A stretch of DNA of 64,000 nucleotides, taken from Aldrovandia affinis. Its lineage: Eukaryota > Chordata > Actinopteri > Notacanthiformes > Halosauridae. The notes beneath the pieces are model-generated. The model was not told the DNA's origin. It saw only the letters and a program-made list of their open reading frames with translations, and searched no databases. Where the stretch lies: positions 7,993,546 to 8,057,545 of the forward strand of contig JAINUG010000020.1 in the NCBI GenBank assembly GCA_029706075.1, in the 5' to 3' direction. The position numbers and the translations under genes were made by a program. This document shows, piece by piece, positions 12,601 through 27,600 of the stretch. Each line of letters begins with the position of its first letter. Position 1 is the stretch's first letter.

Positions 12601-15600
12601 GCAGCAGATGTAGGAGTTGTTGCTGGGAGTGGGGGGGAAAGGCAGCGAAGGTGCGCGTGTTGATGAGTGCGCGGATGTTGGTGTTGACCAGGATGGAGCC
12701 CGGCGTCTCGAAATCCACCTCCACCCCTCGGCTGCGCTTCATGGGTCCTGGGGGAGGGGGGGCAGGGCAGGTCAGGGTTAAGGAAACGCACTCTCCAGTG
12801 ACAGCACAAGACGTGGACATGCTTTACTCCAAAACCATGAACAGGCAAAAGGCCAGACTGATTTTTGACAGGGAAGTCATGTGACCGGGACAATAAATTA
12901 TGATTTCCACAGAATATAGATGAGCTTTGAGTTTCAATTAAGAAAATGTGCCACAAAATATGCTGCACACAAGCACGTGTGGGCGCGCACACACACACCC
13001 GAAGGGGTGCTCACCTGATGGCACGTGCTCGCCGTTCACCTTGAGTGGTGTGAGCACCACACGCGGCATCATCACGGCCTTCTTCCTCTGCCTCCCAGAC
13101 TGCCACACACAGAGCAAGGAGTTACACAATTCCACTACTTACACTCACAGTCACAGTCACACTATCACTCAGTCTCAGTCTCAGTCTCAGTCACACTCTC
13201 ACTCTCACTCTCACTCTCTCGTACAGTCCGAGTCACACACAGCGGTTGCGGTTGCGGACGTACCTGTGTGGATCGGCTGAGTCGGGTCTGCGGCTCGGTG
13301 GAGCAGGAGGCACTGGAGGAGGTCTCATCTACAGACGCTGAAACAGAGAGACACCTGTCAATCAGCACTATTGTCAGAGCACTGGACATGAGTGCTAGCA
13401 GTGACTAAATGTGTCAAATTAAAGTTGGCCCAGAAAAGGCTCTTTTAAGGGTCAGTAACTCTCAGGTTCTGTATCAGTGAAGAGCTACAGGCCTCTGTGC
13501 TCTGTATTCAGGTGACAGAATAAAGATTTCATGTGCAAACCAGTTTAGCTCTGCATTTTGAGCTCCTCTGACGTCAAGTAAAATACATTCATAAAATGAA
13601 CTCCTGAGTACAGCTAATACAGACATTCGCTGAAGCACTCTAAAAGCACTCACACACACGCACAACCACGCACAGTCCATAGAGACATGCGCGCACGCAC
13701 GCACACACACACACGGGCACACACACACCCCACATACACACACACAGCACAAAAACTCATGCCTGCACGCGCACGCACACCCCCCCCCCTTTGCTATGCC
13801 ATTTCCAGATGTGTCATGTCCGCTGGTAACCATGGAAACAGGCCCTTCCTGGGTATGGTTTTCACACATTTTCCAGAAACAAAAGGGCGTTTTCAGGGAT
13901 GTTCTGCTGTTACTCATCCTCCATGTAAATCACTGGGACTCACCCAAATCTGCTGAAATGCAGCCAGCAGTGTAATAAAAACATCATAGCAATGCGTAAT
14001 AGTATTGCTATAGAAACGCCAAGGGAGTATTTCTTTACCACTGTCGCCTTAGGCTTCCTGTTGGGGGGTGAACTAGGCCTGGGTTCCCTTTTGTTAAGCG
14101 TTTTGTGACTGCATGTATTTGTAAAAGCCCTATACAACTAATAAAGTACATTGACTACAAAACAAAAGAAAAGTAGAAATGTACTTGCCACTGTGGCTCC
14201 GTTGTTTCGAAAGCCTCGTTAATACTGCCGCTGAGCACTTGCTAAGAAACGCAGTGTGGGCAGGTGATGAGCTCTGCCCCCAGTCTCCACCAATCAACAG
14301 AGGGTAGCAGGGGGCACCTACCGTCGTTCTCTCCCCCAGCCGCCACTGTCTCCATGGAATCACAGCTCTCCTGCTCCGCCCCCTCTCCTGGACCTGACCC
14401 CGTTCCCGCCCCCAACCCAGGCTCAACAGGGTCTGGCGCAGTGGGGCTCTTTGTCCACTGGAGGGCGTTCTTCTGCAGGGGGAAGGTGACATTTAAGGGG
14501 TGGTGATTGCTTGCGATGGAAGGGTGTGGCTTTTTTAACCCCAGTCATGGTCTTGTAGCAGTGTGCGGCCAATTAGAACCAACCCTGATGCGTATTCAAG
14601 AACATTTTAAAACGTAAATGGCACCGGACTGAATGCCCAGCTGCAGAACATTGTAGGTATGGGGACAGAGGGTGACTGAGTGCGTTTTTATTCTGTGGCC
14701 AATGTACTGTAAAGTAAACTTAACTCCATATGCAACACGTTACCCCACTACCAACCAAGCAGAGCCAACATTCCAGCCCCCAGAACCATACATCTCCCGA
14801 GGAGTGTACCAAAATGTAGCAAACCGTTCAGGATGGCCTTCCTGTTCATCAAACGGAATGTTCGTAAAGGTCCAGGTGTTTCGATGTGGAGAGATGTGTC
14901 CTGATTGGATAAACACTTTTAAATGATTGACAGCCCCATCCACTACTGCAGGGTTCCACCTCTCGCTGCTGTGAGATAAACAAGCCTGGGGGGCGTTCAG
15001 TTCCAGACAGAGGGTTATTCCAACCCTTCTCCTTAACACTCGACAACCTCAGGTTAATCCGCCTTCGGTGACCTTCAGTTAAGACTTAATACTTAAGATT
15101 GAAGCGCTTTGGTATACTGCCTTCAGTAAGATGGTGCTCTGTACGAATGGTGCTTAGGGGGTTCATCCTGGGGCAGCAGCACTCATGTACGCCGTTGAAC
15201 GGGCGGGTCCCTCCGAGCATGGTTGGGCTCTTGGTTCGTGGGCGTGTCAGCATGGTGAAGGTGCCTGGTGAATCATCCGTCTCCACATTGGTCGGCGCAC
15301 GGGAGGCTTATTGATCGCTGGTCATGGACGATCTTAAGTAAGGACGGGCGAAAGCTTCTCATGTCCGCGATCTTAAAACTTAAACACTGGAACAAATTAA
15401 ACTGCAGTAATACAGTGATTGAGTAGCTCAGATGTTATTAGTGGTTACTTGTATTTCCATTTCCCTGCATACACTGGCTGTGCATCCTGAAGATAAGCTC
15501 ACTCTCAGTTTTGCAGGTAGTCATCAAATTCAGAGCCATTTCAGCCTTAAAAGGATACAGCACAGTTTGCGTGATTTATTTAACGCACCCGTAAAGAACC

Positions 15601-18600
15601 GAAGTGTGGAGCACTCTGCCTTCCGAGGGGCAGGGTGTAATGCTCAAACACGGCCACCAGGGGGAGAGCCTCCTAAACGTGGTCTTCATTAACCGGTCCC
15701 ATCCGACGGAACTGATGTGCGTTCAGGACGAGCTGAATGTTGCAAAGGCAGAACCCCAAAACGGTGTGGCACGGGACATCCGCTTGCAGAGCACGGTTAC
15801 CATGGAGGCAGTGTGATGGTGCACTTGTACCACGTACGCCGGCACGCCCAACAAAGAATTAGAAAATCGTTGTAAAACATTTACAGTGTATGTGGGGCTC
15901 GAGGCAGAATGGTGGCAAAACAGTCCTATCCTTAAGGCAGCTTCGCAGAATGAGATCTAGGCTGTCACTAAATAGTTTCCGATTCTTCATCACATACAGT
16001 GAGCACCATAATTCATGGGACAGTGACACATTTTTTGTTATTTTGGGTCTGTACTCTAGCACTTTGAGATTGAAGGGATACAATGATTGGTTGAAGTGCA
16101 GACTGTCAGCTTTAATTTGGGGTATTTTCATCCATATCGGATGAACCGTTTAGAAATTATAGAACCTTTTGTACATAGTCCCCCCCCATTTTCAGGCACC
16201 ATAATTCATTGGACAGTTTAACATAATGTAGAATAAAGTAATCATTTTTAATATTTGGTCACATATCCTTTGCATGCAATGACTGCTTAAAGTCTATGAT
16301 GCATAGACATCACCAGACGCTGGGTATCTTCCCTGGTGATGTTCTGCCAGGCCTGTACTGCAGCCATCTTCGGTTCCTGCTTGTTTCTGGGACTTTTTGC
16401 ATTCAGTCTCCTCTTCAGCATGTAAAATGCATGTTCAATTGGATTCAGATCCGTTGATTGACTAGGCCAGTCAAGGATTTTCCACTTTTTGGCCGTCAAA
16501 AACCCCTTCGTTGCTCTAGCAGTATGTTTCGGGTCATTGTCTTGTTGCATGATGAAGTGCCGTCCAATGAGTTTGGAGGCATTTGGTTTTATCTGAGCAG
16601 ATAAAATATTTCTGTTGACTTCAGAATTCATTGTTCTACTTCTGTCTGCAGTCACATCATCGATGAAGACAAGTGAGCCCGTTCCACTGGCAGCCATACA
16701 GGCCCAAGCCATAACACCCCCTCCACCATGTTTCACGGATGAGGTGGTATGCTTTGGATCATTGGCATTTCCTTTTTTTCTCTCCACACTTTCCTCTTTC
16801 CATCACTCTGGTACATGTTAAATCTTTGTCTCATCTGTCCACAAGACTTTGTTCCAGAACTCTTGGGTCTCTTATCTTTAACTGTAATCTCGCCTTTCTG
16901 TTCTTCAGGCTTATCAGTCGTTTGCATCTTGTAGTGTACCTTCTGTAGTCCTGCTGGTGTAGTCTTCTAGGTATGGTAGACTTTGACACATCTACACCTG
17001 CATCCAGGAGAGTGTTTTTGATCTGCTGTGCTGTTGTCAGGGGGGTTTTCTTCACCATAGAGAGTATTCTCTGGTCATCCACTTCAGTGGTCTTCCTCAG
17101 TCTACCGGGTCTTTTGACATAATTGAGTTCACCAGTTGTTTTTTTCTTGTTAATGATGAATCAAACTGTTGACTTGGGCATGCCCAGGGTTTTTGCAATA
17201 TTCCTGATTGATTGATTTTCATTTCTGAGCCTTATGACGGCCAGCTTCATTTGCATCAACGCTGCGGTCTTCCTCATGTTGTCACACCCAAACAACAATC
17301 TCCAAAGGCAATTGCAAAGTCTAGAATCAAGACTAGACATCAACAGCTCTCTTCTGCATTCACTAACGACACAAATGAATACACCTGCCTAACGAAACAC
17401 ATCTGTGAAGCCAATTCAACAAATACTTGTAGTACCTTAAAATGGGGGGACCATGTCATTTCTAAACGGTTCATCCGATATGGATGAAAATACCCTGAAA
17501 TTAAAGCTGACAGTCTGCACTTCAACCTCATTGTCATTGTATGCTTTCAAACTCAGTGCTAGAGTACAGAACCAATATAACAAAAAATGTGTCACTGTCC
17601 AATGAATTATGGTGCTCACTGTATATACCGCGGAAAGATCTCCTGCATGATAATACACTCCTGCACCTTGTAGACCAGAGGTGAGCTGGGCTGAACGCTA
17701 ACGTCACCTTCATCATGGTATCAAGTGTCCGGCTCTCTGTGCGAAAGCTTGGCGTTCAGTGTGTGCAAACGGGATTTGCATCATAAGTACAATCCACTCA
17801 AATCCAGACTGGTGCAATGGAAAACACCATAGATACCGCAGTACTGTTCATAGCACAGGGAAATCACCAGATACCACAGTACTGTTCATAGCATAGGGAA
17901 ATCACCTCAGATACCACAGTACTGCCTAGAGCAGTGGTTCTCAAAGTGGGGGTCCGTGAGATGATTTCAAGAATGTGAGAAAAAATTGTGACAATAAAAT
18001 GCTATCTTTTTTTTAACCATAATTGCATTTATGCATGTCGCCTACAATATTTTGGTTCTCAAACTTTTGGATCATGACTCCCAGTAGAGACGCGAACCCC
18101 ACGCTCCCCCCTCCCCCGAGGTGCTTACGACAATTTGGATCAAGTGCTCTGCTTGCAAGAGCTCTCTGTGTATAATACAGTGTGTGAAATTAACGTGGTG
18201 TGCTACTTGCCTCCGGTCCTTTCTTTTTACCTGATATTGGCGAGCGCCGTCATTTTATTTTATGCCGTAAAATGTCTACTGGTTTATCAGCATGAGGGGG
18301 ATAGATGGCTTTTCTGAATGAAATTCATCGGTTGCTTCAGAGTGACTTGTCAATATGAGTAGCGCCTAAATGTATCAATGTTAACATTTTCCCAGTAGCC
18401 TTACTGTACATTTACAGCGCAAGACTAAACGTACAAGCCTAGAAACTACCTTGTGGGCGCATACTTTCTTTTTGTTGCAAGCTAGCTAACGTTAATCTGC
18501 AAAATGGAAAGGTGGTTAATCTCTAAAAACAGGGACACAACAGACATCAAGATTGGCAATAGTCACCCTGAAGCAATTCATGAAATTAATTCAGAAAAGT

Positions 18601-21600
18601 CATCTATTTCAAATGATACGGGACGTGACAAACGCATGGGTCATCCACCACCAGTCTGACCAATTGTCCAAGTGTCGGAAATAGAGAGACTAATTCATCC
18701 AGTATGGATTCACTTGTTTCATCGTCAATGAGGTGCAACACCCCCAATGTGTTGCATGTACAGAAGTGCTTGCACACAAAAGCTTAAAGCCCGTAAAAAT
18801 GAAACGACCCTTGCTAAGCAAGCATCTCTCTCATGCTGATAAACAAGTAGGAACGATGAAAGGACCGACAATGGTGGGACCAAGCTATCCAAGGCCACGA
18901 TGGATGTACGGATACCTTTCAGATCGACCAATTTGTGAGAAAATATTTTTTCCCGCATTGACGTACATAAACAAATACAGATCACGACTCAACATGGAGG
19001 ATGATCTCCGAGTGGCCGTCTCCAACATCAAACCGAGAGTGGAGTTGTTTCGCTCCAAAAGGCCCACCCATCTCCTTAAAACAAGTAAGTTGTAGGCCTG
19101 CATGTTCAACTTTATTAACATGCAAGAGAACAGATATATGGTTGTTCTTGTCTTCTTTTTATGTTGTTATTATTATCCGGGCGCTGCACCGTTTATTTGT
19201 GTGTGCGTGCACACGTTTGAATGCTTGTCGAGATTGTCGGAAAGCACATCGGGGGATTGTGGGGGTCGCGAGTCTCTACCAACGTTATTTTGGGGGTCGC
19301 GGGTTGAAAACTTTGAGAACCACTGGCCTAGAGCACAGGGAAACCACCATAGAAACTGATCTGCTTCACTGTGAAATATATCAGTACCTTGAGCGTAAAG
19401 AGACTCATTCTCCCAGGAAGCTTGAAGAAGATGCTGTTCTTCACTCGGTCTCCTCGAACCTGAGAGTGCAGCATGGTCACCAAGCAGGCCAGGGGCGCAG
19501 TGCCACTGTGGGGAGAGAAATGTGTTTAATGCTCCACTATCAGCTGATGGTATGGAATATAATAATAATCATCATTTTAATTCATGAATTATAATCATCA
19601 TTACCATTATTAATAATAATAATAATACTGAGCAGCGTGTTGCTGAGGTGACAGCATACTCTCAGGGGCAGTGAGTACACAAAAGGTGGGGGGGGAAAGG
19701 AATAAAATCCCTTTGACAGAAATAATCCGTACCTGCGTGCGGAGATCAAACGTGCTGCCGATCCTCATCAAAAACGCTCCATTATTACAGGATTTTTCAT
19801 ATCCATTGGGCATACAGCTTAGAGAACTGTTACAGCTGGAAGTGTGTTGGTTGCTAGCAGGCGGCTCACAGCATAAATGAACACAGACCTGCTGGTTAGA
19901 CTCGCTGTCTGCAGCCTCTGCTGACAGTTTCCCCAACACACTGTCTTTACAGATAAAAGCATGTCGCATTACACACTGATAAGTGGAGGCAAAGCTACAC
20001 TAAACTGAAGTGATACTTTCACTCTGGCGGAAGAGTTTAAGCAGCTAGCCTCCTGACATGTTCCTAAGAGGCAGAAATAAGAGGCGAGGCACTACATTAG
20101 AGATGGAGACCGCATCCGAACCCCACTGTAGGCATCCCTCAGCGTGCGATAACAATACTCTGTACCGCTGTGGGGTTGACATGACAATGAGAGAATCTGG
20201 AAAAGGGCCGAAGCAGAGCATGCTGGGATACCCCGCAGCATAGGCCTGCAGGCTCCACCCAGGGGGTCTTCAGTTCATTTCAGTTATTTTACTTTCTTTT
20301 ATTTTTTTGGGACAAATACAACAGCACACTGACACATTGTGAAAAAACACGTGTCTGATGACTTTGGCATAGTCAATTCCCAGGTCTCAATTCCTGTCTC
20401 CAGATGGACCGGATGGTGAGAGTTATGCACCTATCAATTAATCAATAATCAATCAATCTGTCAGACAGTAAAGGTACATTCACATGGAGCTTTTGGCAAA
20501 CGTTGCGTGTGCCGAAAGCCATTGTTTTTCAATGGAGCCCTAGCATTGCGTTGCGTTGATCCTTTCAAGATCGGGCTTACGTCAAAAAAGGTTTGAATCA
20601 TGTCTACTTAGAGCCCGCCTTCAGCACTTTGAAGAGAAAGCCAACCAATCACAAAATTAAAGGAAGGGGAGTACCCCATCGCTAGAAAATCCAAATAAAA
20701 TGTAAAAATTGAGGACCAGCTCGTACCTACTATAAATTAAGATACTGGGTAGCTTATAAATCAGCTTGCTTGGTTAATCAGACAGCTTTATAGTGAATAT
20801 GCTAGTGAATCTATTTAGCAATATTAATTCAATGAAACAAAACATGCGTAGTTCCGTGTTTAATGGTGATAAAGAATATTATCTAGCCAGCTAGCTATGT
20901 TCATGTTGTACAGCGCTATTTACACACAGGTTGCCACACAGAGCTACACAGTGAACACTTTCCAGAGGGAAGAAAAACTATTTTAATGTGGGGCTGGGGG
21001 AACATTATTCAAATATAACAGAGCTTACCTTCTACAGACCAGAGAGCGGGCACAGGAACACAGCGGACGGAGGGAGGAGAGAAGAGAAAGAGAGAAACCT
21101 AATTAAAGACAATATCCCCTCCACGCAGCGGATTGTACCACTGTAACAAGCGACCCCTGACCCCAACAGCAGCAGGGCGGGGTTACCTCATCTCTTTCAG
21201 CCCCTTGGTCTGGATGACGTGCAGGATCTGTTTGGGCGTCATCGGGGCGTCCGAGAAGTTCTCCAGAACCTGGAGCAGAACAAAACAACAAGAAAAAACG
21301 GAAAAACAAACTGAGAATGTGCGCGAGTGCTACGAGTCAGCCCGTCCACAAAAAAAAAAAGGAAAAGGAGGACAGAAAGGATAAAAACGGTTAATGGCTA
21401 ACCGCTAACCGTGCTCGCCTCTCTCATGTCCTGCCAGCGACAGACATATGGCTTCAATTCTCAAACACACACGCACACAACTCACACAAACACAAAAAGG
21501 CACAGCCTGAAACAGTCAGACGAGAGACGAGCTCGAGCACAGCGCCAGCCACTCCAAGTATAATGGAGAGGTTTATATAAAAGATCATATTTACAGCTTT

Positions 21601-24600
21601 ATATAAGAGATCATATTTACAGCACTTCAGAGCTGCCACGAATCAAATAAATACATGCATTAAGCATCTTTTTAAAGGATAAACAAAATCATGAGAAATA
21701 AATCATTCTAAAGGGTACCTTGGACCAGAACAGAACATACAGAGCAAAGGTGTAGCAGGTACCTGTGCTTCTGTGTGGCTCAATAGACCTGTAGAGCATG
21801 GCATTGACAACGCTTAGGTTGTGGGTTTGATTCGCACTGGGACCACATATACTGAAAAATGTATGCATTCACTACTGTAAGTTGCTTTGGATAAAAGCAT
21901 CTGTTAAATAACATAAATTGTAAATAAATTACCTGAGGTACATTCAGGTAACTGCCAATATAAAGGAAACACTGCGTTAATGAAGGGTTCCTGGCAAGCT
22001 TATCAAGCGGCTAGAGGAACTGCTCCCCCTCATCTCAAGACACTCATCACACCCTACACCCCAGCTAGACCCCTCCGCTCCGCCTCCTCTGGCAAACTGA
22101 CAGTACCATCCCTCCGGGCACCTGGCAGCCGCTCCTCGCGGTCTCGCCTCTTCTCTGTCCTGACCCCTCAGTGGTGGAATGATCTTCCGCACTCGGTCAG
22201 GACCACGGAATTACTTGCAATCTTCCGCAAGAGACTCAACAACCACCTCTTCAGACTCCACTACCACTGAGTTCTGTGCATCTAGCCAATTGTCATCACC
22301 ACTGCCTACATGTTTAATCCTGCTTTTTGTATATGTATACTTGTATAAGAAGTGTTTCGATGAACACCGCTACTAGAATGCTAGTCAGGGTTTCCGTTAC
22401 AAAAAATTGGTGCCGGTCCACGTGTCCTGGAAGATTTCAATGTCCTGGACAAATGGGAGAAATTCCAGTCAAATATTATCTGTGTTTATTGAGCTTAAAA
22501 ACAATTGATAGGCAGGCTATATAAAGAATGACATCATCAAGGCATGTAGATTTATAATATTTTTATTGAAAAGTAGGCTACTTTTGCTTATACATTATAT
22601 TCCAAATAAAATAAGTCCGTCAATAGACTCACGTGCATAACGCTAATTTAAAAATAAATAAATAAATATTACGCTAGCCTACGTTCGTTGGGGCAACACA
22701 AACACAAAGAATTTCCTTCAGCTTTAGGCCTACATATTCTCAGATAAAATAACAGAATAAAAACTATTTGCAAACAAACAAAAAGTTACATGTAGGCCTA
22801 TCTGACTCATAACATTTTAATTACGGCGTGCTGCTGCCGACTTGAAATCAAATAATTTCCGTTCGCTACAGACCTTTTATCAGATAAAATAAAATAGAAT
22901 AAAAACTCTTTGAAAACAAAAAATATATATAACCTATTGCTGGCTCATATTTTACTTCTTACGCTTTTTTTGCAGCAGTGAAGCATGCAGCTGCCCACTG
23001 AAAATCAAAGGTGCCAAGTGTCTCTCCACAACTTGCAATGCGCATAAGCCTTGTGACCTTGTCCTCCCCAAGGCAACTTCGCTGCGCTGTTTTGATTCGG
23101 TTCTGCAGAGAGAACCCTCTCTCTGCTGGCACACTGGAGACGGGGATCAAGCAGGCTACCTTGGCCAGTTTGGCCCACTCAGGATAGATTTCGCTGAAAT
23201 CCCTGATGAGGACCATGAGCCGTTGAGAAATGCAAGCCTCCATAACCGCGGAGTGCTGTCATCACAGCGATGGCATCTCGTTGCGCGCTTGTGGCATCGA
23301 TGAGAGGGGCTGTGGCTGGTGCCGACTCGTCCTCGCTGGTAATTTCTTTGCCAAAATGACCAATAATGGTTCGGATGGCTGGTTCAGCATATTCCTGAAG
23401 CGCTGAGGGGACGGAGTGATAATGAATCAGTTATATTTTTATGAAAAGCCAATAAACAACTTTAAACAACTTATATGACAAAATGGCATCGACAGCCAGA
23501 TTAACTGAAAAGTAGGAAGGTTTAAATGTTATCCTGTTATTTTGAAGCAATAACACACGAGAGGGAGTGCTTTATCGTGGTTATTGGCACAGCTGTGCTG
23601 CGGCATAGGCACGACGCGAAGCGGAGTAATGATTAAAGATTATTATTATTAATATGATAGGCCGTACATTTCGCGATATAGGCGAGCATTTTAGGTTGTT
23701 CAAAAAGGATAGGCCTATTTAAAGAATGATGCTATGCTTTTTGCAACAAACTAAATCAAATAGGCTTCTACTTACCACCCTGTGTCTGTGGGTATCGGGA
23801 GGGGTTCAGAAGGACATCGAAGCAGTTAAGTAGATCCAGGGAATCTTCAGGGAATCGGTCGTGTAAAGCATCTATTAGATGTTGAATGGAGCGTGCTCGG
23901 GCATTTTTGAAAGCCTGAATGGACCTGTCACCTGCATGTGTCACTTTCACATCCTTGTACATGCCTTCTTGGCAATCCGCCTGGAACCTCTCTTCTTCTG
24001 GACCTGGGGCATCTCGTAACTGTGTTAGTGCCGCGACTGATGCGTAAACCATTGGTCGGATTGTGGCCAGATTGACGTCTTTCTGGAAAACCAAATTCAG
24101 TTTGGTCATCACCGGTAGCACATCAGCCAGTGCATGAGTCAAGGCGATGAAGCAGTACGGCTGGATTTGACCCAGGAAGCCTTGGGCTTGGGCATTTCCT
24201 CCCACAGCCTCTTCATTTAACTCAATCACCAGAGCAGGCCAGTTACGTTTGATACCCTCCACTGCCCTGTGCAAGGATAGCCAGCGGACAGCGCACGGCT
24301 GCTTTAGGCTCGTCATGTCTTCATCGCTGAGCGCTGCTGTCAGTTGATGGAGGTGATTGGTCCTGCTGGCTGAGTGCTTGTAAAAGGAGTAAACAGAGGC
24401 AATTGTGCGCTTGTAGGCTCCTACCTGGTCCACAGCTTTTGCAGCATCTAGTGCGGCCAGCGCAGCTCGGTGGGCACCACAGTGCACCTGAATGTAAAAC
24501 GCACTGTCTTTCTTCAGAAGAGCACCAACTCCAGCACGCTTCCCCATCATTACACTGGCCCCATCCGAGCCCAGGCCAATGACGCGGGACAGCTCCACAT

Positions 24601-27600
24601 CCCTCTCGCGGAGCACCTCAACCACTTTGTCAAATATACACCGTGCGGTCCCGGAGTGCACATCATAATTGCCCAGAAAACACATCTCAACTCTTCCTTT
24701 TTATTTCCAACTTGACGCATATAATCAGCTTCTTGTCCACAGTGATATTTACCATCTCATCAATGATCATTCCAATTAAGTCACTCCCCTTTAGCTTTTC
24801 ATCCAGCTGCTTCACCACAACGTCTTCCAGTGCCTTTTCTATGTCATCAACGGAGTCGCTGTACCGGTAAATGCCCTCACACGAGACAAAATCTGGAGCC
24901 TTAACTGCTCTCAGTAGGTCAGTCAACCCCACATACTGATGACATGCGATGTCATTTTTGGCCATGTGAAATACAACTTGTAGCTGAGAGCACAGCTTCT
25001 TGTTGGACGTTTCGTTAGCCTTCTCACAGTGGCCTTTCATTGTTACATTTGTTTCATTGTTGCTTCACTCTGATAAAGCGCGCGCTCGGATTGAATGCCG
25101 TAGCCTGCCAAACCACCATAACGGCAAACAGCGACGAGGGACAGAGTTATGTGGAAATTACATTTCAGCCTGTTTTAATACAATTCAAATTGTGCTTAGA
25201 GGGAATTATTTTCACCGGACATTATGACCGGAGAGATTTAAATATGTCGGACTTCAACTGATTTTCCCGGTAAAAAAAACGGTAATTACCGGATAACGGA
25301 AACCCTGATGCTAGTACTCAATTAGTGAATGGACCATACAAGCAGAAGTTAATAGATTCATCCAAAGAGAGAGATGGTCAAGCACAACAAGAATGAACTC
25401 ACATGGAAACAGAAGCTATGGTTTAGAGGTAAGTGAATTGTTCCTCTTTTACCCTTTAATGTATTTATATTTTAGAAAAGTAGAAAAACGATGCACACAA
25501 CAACAGACATGTAAGAATGTAGAGTGATTCAATTAGGAGCTTACTGATTTCCAAATGACAATAATCAATACCCTTTTCTTTGTTTACAAGACAATCCAAG
25601 ACTTCACTTCAAGGTAAGTATAACCTTACTATTTATTTACCCATATAATTGGTTACTTTTAGAATCAGGAATCGACAGGGATGAAATATTGGTTACTATA
25701 ATTATTATGATCATTATTATCCACGGTTAGATTTTATTCAAGGTTAGTATCAGGGAGGATTCACTGCTATGGTATTAATTGAATGTTTAAAGATAGTAAA
25801 ATACTTTAATCCCTTTTTATATATTTTTGCTTGCTGTTATTAATTAGTAGCTTCTAGTCAAGGATGCACTTATTAGATTATTCAACGAGGAATCTTATTT
25901 TGAACCCAAAAATACTCTTAAAACCAGAACTCATTTTAAATGAGTTCAATAACTCTTAAAGCAGTTCAACAGTTCTATTACTCAACTCTGGATATGAAAA
26001 CAAATAAAATACCAATTCAAATGTGAATATCAAAAGCAACTGTCATATCATTACCAATACATCAATACTTTACAATTCAAAATGCATGAAACGCACTTCC
26101 GACGAGTGGCGACTTGAATTACTCAGTCCTTTAATAAAGTGAGATCGAATCCTCATCCAATTCGCTCAGCCCAGTCCGTGGTTGTTGAACTACACTGCTC
26201 AAAGAAATTAAATCACACATCGCGGATCTCGATGAACGAAATATTCAAGTTGAAAATCTTTATTGATTACATTGTGTACTTCGTCGAGAACAAAATGACG
26301 TAAGAACGGTCAATGGAAACCAAAATCATTAACCCATTGAGGGCTGGATTCAAAATCACACCGAAAATCTAAGTGAAAAATTGAGATCACAGGCTGATAC
26401 AACTCAATGTGGCTCAGTAGTGTGTATGGCCCCCACGTGCCTGTATGCACTCCCGACAACGTCTGGGCATGCTCCTGATGAGACGGCGGATGGTGTCCTG
26501 GGGGATCTCCTCCCAGACCTGGATCAGGGCATCAGTGAGCTCCTGGACAGTCTGTGGCGCTACTTGGCGGCGGTGGATGCACCGATACATAACGTCCCAG
26601 ACGTGCTCAATTGGATTCAGGTCTGGGGAACGTGAGGGCCAGTCAATGGCATCAATGCCTTCGTCTTCCAGGAACTTCCTACACACTCTGGCCACATGAG
26701 GCTGGGCATTGTCCTGCACCAGGAGGAACCCAGGGCCCACTGCACCAGCGTAAGATCTGACAATGGGTCTGAGGATTTCATCCCAGTACCTAACAGCAGT
26801 CAGGGTACTGTTGGCTAGCACGTGGAGGTTTGTGCGGCCCTCCAAGGATATGCCTCCCTCCAAGAATATGCCTCCCCAGACCATCACTGACCCACCGCCA
26901 AACCTGTCATGCTGGATGATGTTGCAGGCAGCATAACGTTCGCCACGGCGTCTCCAGACTTTCACGTCTGTCACGTGCTCAGTGTGAACCTGCTCTCATC
27001 TGGGAAGAGAACGAGGCGCCAATGGCGAACCTGCCAATTCTGGTGTTCTCTGGCAAATGCTAATCAAGCTGCACGGTGCTGGGCTGTGAGCACAGGTCCC
27101 ACTACAGGATGTAGTGCCACCCTCATGGAGTCTTTCTGACAGTTTGGTCAGAAACATGCCAACGAGTAGCCCGCAGTGCTCCTCCTGTTCCTCCTCGCAC
27201 AAAGGAGCAGATACCGGTCCTGCTGCTGGGTTGTTGCCCTTCTACGGCCCTGTCCAGCTCTCCTCGTGTAATGGCCCATCTCCCGGTATCTCCTCCACAC
27301 TCTTGAGACTGTGCTGGGAGACACAGCAAACCTCCTTGTGACGGCACGTATGGATGTGCCATCCTGGAGGAGCTGGACTACCTATGCAACCAGAATGGGC
27401 TGCAGGTACCGCCTCATGCTACCAGTAGTGACAAGGGCACTAGCAAAATGCAAAACTAGAGAAAAATCAGTCAGGAAGGATAAGGAGAGAGAAATGGTCT
27501 GTGACCACCACCTGCAAAACCATTTACTTTTGGGGGGTTGTCTTGCTGTTGCCTCTCCTGTCACCTGTTGTCACTTTCATTTGCACCAAAGCAGGTGAAA

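Noticed and set aside
12121-12820. Minus-strand frames rich in Ser/Leu/Phe
   Set aside because: Products of the CT-rich tract in intron 7. Only the exon 7 part is real.
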